A DNA stretch of 6,905 nt from Pseudomonadota bacterium. Lineage in GTDB: Bacteria; Pseudomonadota; Gammaproteobacteria; Acidiferrobacterales; UBA6901. A program made the translations under genes and the position numbers. Shown in pieces: positions 6,261 to 6,905 of this stretch. The notes beneath the pieces were generated by a model, which had not been told where the DNA came from, did not search any database, and saw only the letters and a program-made list of their open reading frames with translations. Positions within the stretch are counted from its first letter, which is position 1; each line of letters starts with the position of its first letter. The stretch lies in the NCBI GenBank assembly GCA_021783175.1, contig JAJXUF010000152.1:1-6905 (forward strand), in the 5' to 3' direction.

Positions 6261-6429
6261 GAGCCAGTCCGAGTGTCCTCTGCCGCTTTTAAAGACTGCG
6301 TGATCATCCAGATGCCGTGAGCCGCGAGCGCTGGACGCCCTTGCGGTCTTTTCGAAACGTGAATGTTCAGCAGGCTGGGTGTGGCCAATACCATGGCTGG
6401 TGGTAGCAGACGCTGGAATGCAGCGTAGC

Positions 6430-6443
6430 ACCGCTCCAGCGGT
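6430..6443. promoter_or_regulatory. Palindrome in the aconitase promoter region, possible operator
   Basis: ACCGCT-CC-AGCGGT is a perfect 6-bp inverted repeat with a 2-base centre, ending five bases before the putative -10 element. The placement suits a repressor or activator site. I do not recognise the factor. Confidence 0.3.
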
Positions 6444-6448
6444 TGATT

Positions 6449-6454
6449 TACAAT
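6449..6454 (+). promoter_or_regulatory. Possible -10 element for the aconitase gene
   Basis: TACAAT (five of six to consensus) lies 46 bases before the aconitase start. No good -35 is present 16 to 18 bases upstream; instead the spacer holds a palindrome (6430-6443). A weak -35 with a symmetric site next to the -10 would fit a regulated promoter, but this is speculative. Confidence 0.4.
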
Positions 6455-6500
6455 GCCGGCCCGTTCTGCAGTTTGCGGCCATATTTATTAGGAACTCGCA

Positions 6501-6905
6501 ATGGAAAAGACGCCCGCCGACGCCATAACCATGGCCCGCCAGTACTACCAGTCATTGCCAGGCCGTCTGGCCGCCGTGCGCCGCCGCGTCAGCCAACCGC
6601 TAACCTTGGCCGAGAAGATCCTTTATGCCCATTGGGATGGCGGTGATGACCTGCCGCAGCGCGGTGTCACGACCGTGGCTTTGCGGCCGGATCGCGTGGC
6701 CATGCAGGATGCCACGGCACAGATGGCGATCCTGCAGTTCATTTCCGCCGGCCGAAAGACGACTGCCGTCCCCACCACAGTGCATTGTGACCATCTCATT
6801 CGCGCTAAAGTCGGCGCCAAGCCGGACCTGGCGGTGGCCGACAAGACAAACCATGAAGTGTACGAATTCCTGGCATCGGCTGCCGCCAAGTACGGCATGG
6901 AGATC
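6501..6905 (+). CDS. acn: Aconitate hydratase, mitochondrial type (3' partial)
   Basis: The frame runs from ATG 6501 to the end of the window, giving 135 codons, with AGGA at 6490-6493 seven bases before the start. It encodes the N-terminal part of an aconitase, the [4Fe-4S] enzyme that interconverts citrate and isocitrate in the TCA cycle. Visible landmarks are RVSQPLTLAEKILYAH (34-44 region), LRPDRVAMQDATAQMA (61-76), with Gln74 at the substrate-binding position, and VHCDHLI (94-100), with the Asp97-His98 active-site pair. NHEVYEFLASAAAKYG (118-133) is the next conserved stretch. The order and wording match the mitochondrial-type (TIGR01340-like) branch, not bacterial AcnA/IRP or AcnB. The iron-sulfur cysteines and the swivel domain lie beyond the window. 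The start is distant from uup (258 bases), so it is probably transcribed separately. Confidence 0.97.
   Translation, partial: MEKTPADAITMARQYYQSLPGRLAAVRRRVSQPLTLAEKILYAHWDGGDDLPQRGVTTVALRPDRVAMQDATAQMAILQFISAGRKTTAVPTTVHCDHLIRAKVGAKPDLAVADKTNHEVYEFLASAAAKYGMEI

Noticed and set aside
6018..6482. 154-codon minus-strand frame across the uup 3' end and the intergenic region
   Set aside because: No family motif is present, and over 200 bases are opposite the conserved Uup coiled coil.
1..6905. CRISPR arrays, tRNA or rRNA genes, and phage defence or integrase modules
   Set aside because: I looked for regularly spaced direct repeats, tRNA-like cloverleaf sequence and recombinase motifs and found none beyond the two dead IS3-family transposase tails.

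Overview
The window reads as a chromosomal segment of a GC-rich gammaproteobacterium. A member of the Xanthomonadales (Rhodanobacter/Dyella/Xanthomonas-like) is my best guess. This is inference from the company of genes: a Uup-type ABC-F protein, a mitochondrial-type aconitase, an M48 peptidase with a pilin-like tail segment, and a MarR regulator of the 'CxCxxxRxxxR' kind. No rRNA or tRNA was seen that could fix the taxonomy.

Layout. (1) 1-255: the 3' end of a tandem-repeat 'GloVer' protein, closed by a near-perfect intrinsic terminator. (2) 256-1031: an insertion-sequence graveyard. Two different IS3-family transposase C-termini lie head-to-tail on the minus strand (441-557 and 575-805). One IS terminus abuts the other's broken reading frame, and an unexplained minus-strand open segment lies further upstream (806-931). 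(3) 1032-2357: an intact 441-aa M48 membrane metallopeptidase with a type IV pilin-like helix and a two-cysteine C-terminal domain. A short imperfect tandem repeat lies just upstream of it. (4) 2466-2651: a minus-strand remnant that looks like the C-terminus of a PemK/MazF-family toxin, with no antitoxin or N-terminal half. (5) 2857-3945: a 173-aa, roughly five-helix membrane protein followed by a MarR-family repressor on the same strand, plausibly a regulator/target pair. (6) 3946-4322: a gene-free stretch leading to uup (4323-6242). (7) 6501-6905: the start of a mitochondrial-type aconitate hydratase, running off the window.

How the parts relate. There is no single large operon. All the intact genes are on the plus strand, while all the debris (transposases, toxin fragment) is on the minus strand. 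The left 2.7 kb is an accessory, rearranged zone. From uup onward the genes are housekeeping (ribosome/DNA-associated ABC-F ATPase, TCA cycle). I do not see a convincing undescribed multi-gene system. The most interesting objects are the M48/pilin-like fusion and the uncharacterised membrane protein next to its possible MarR regulator.
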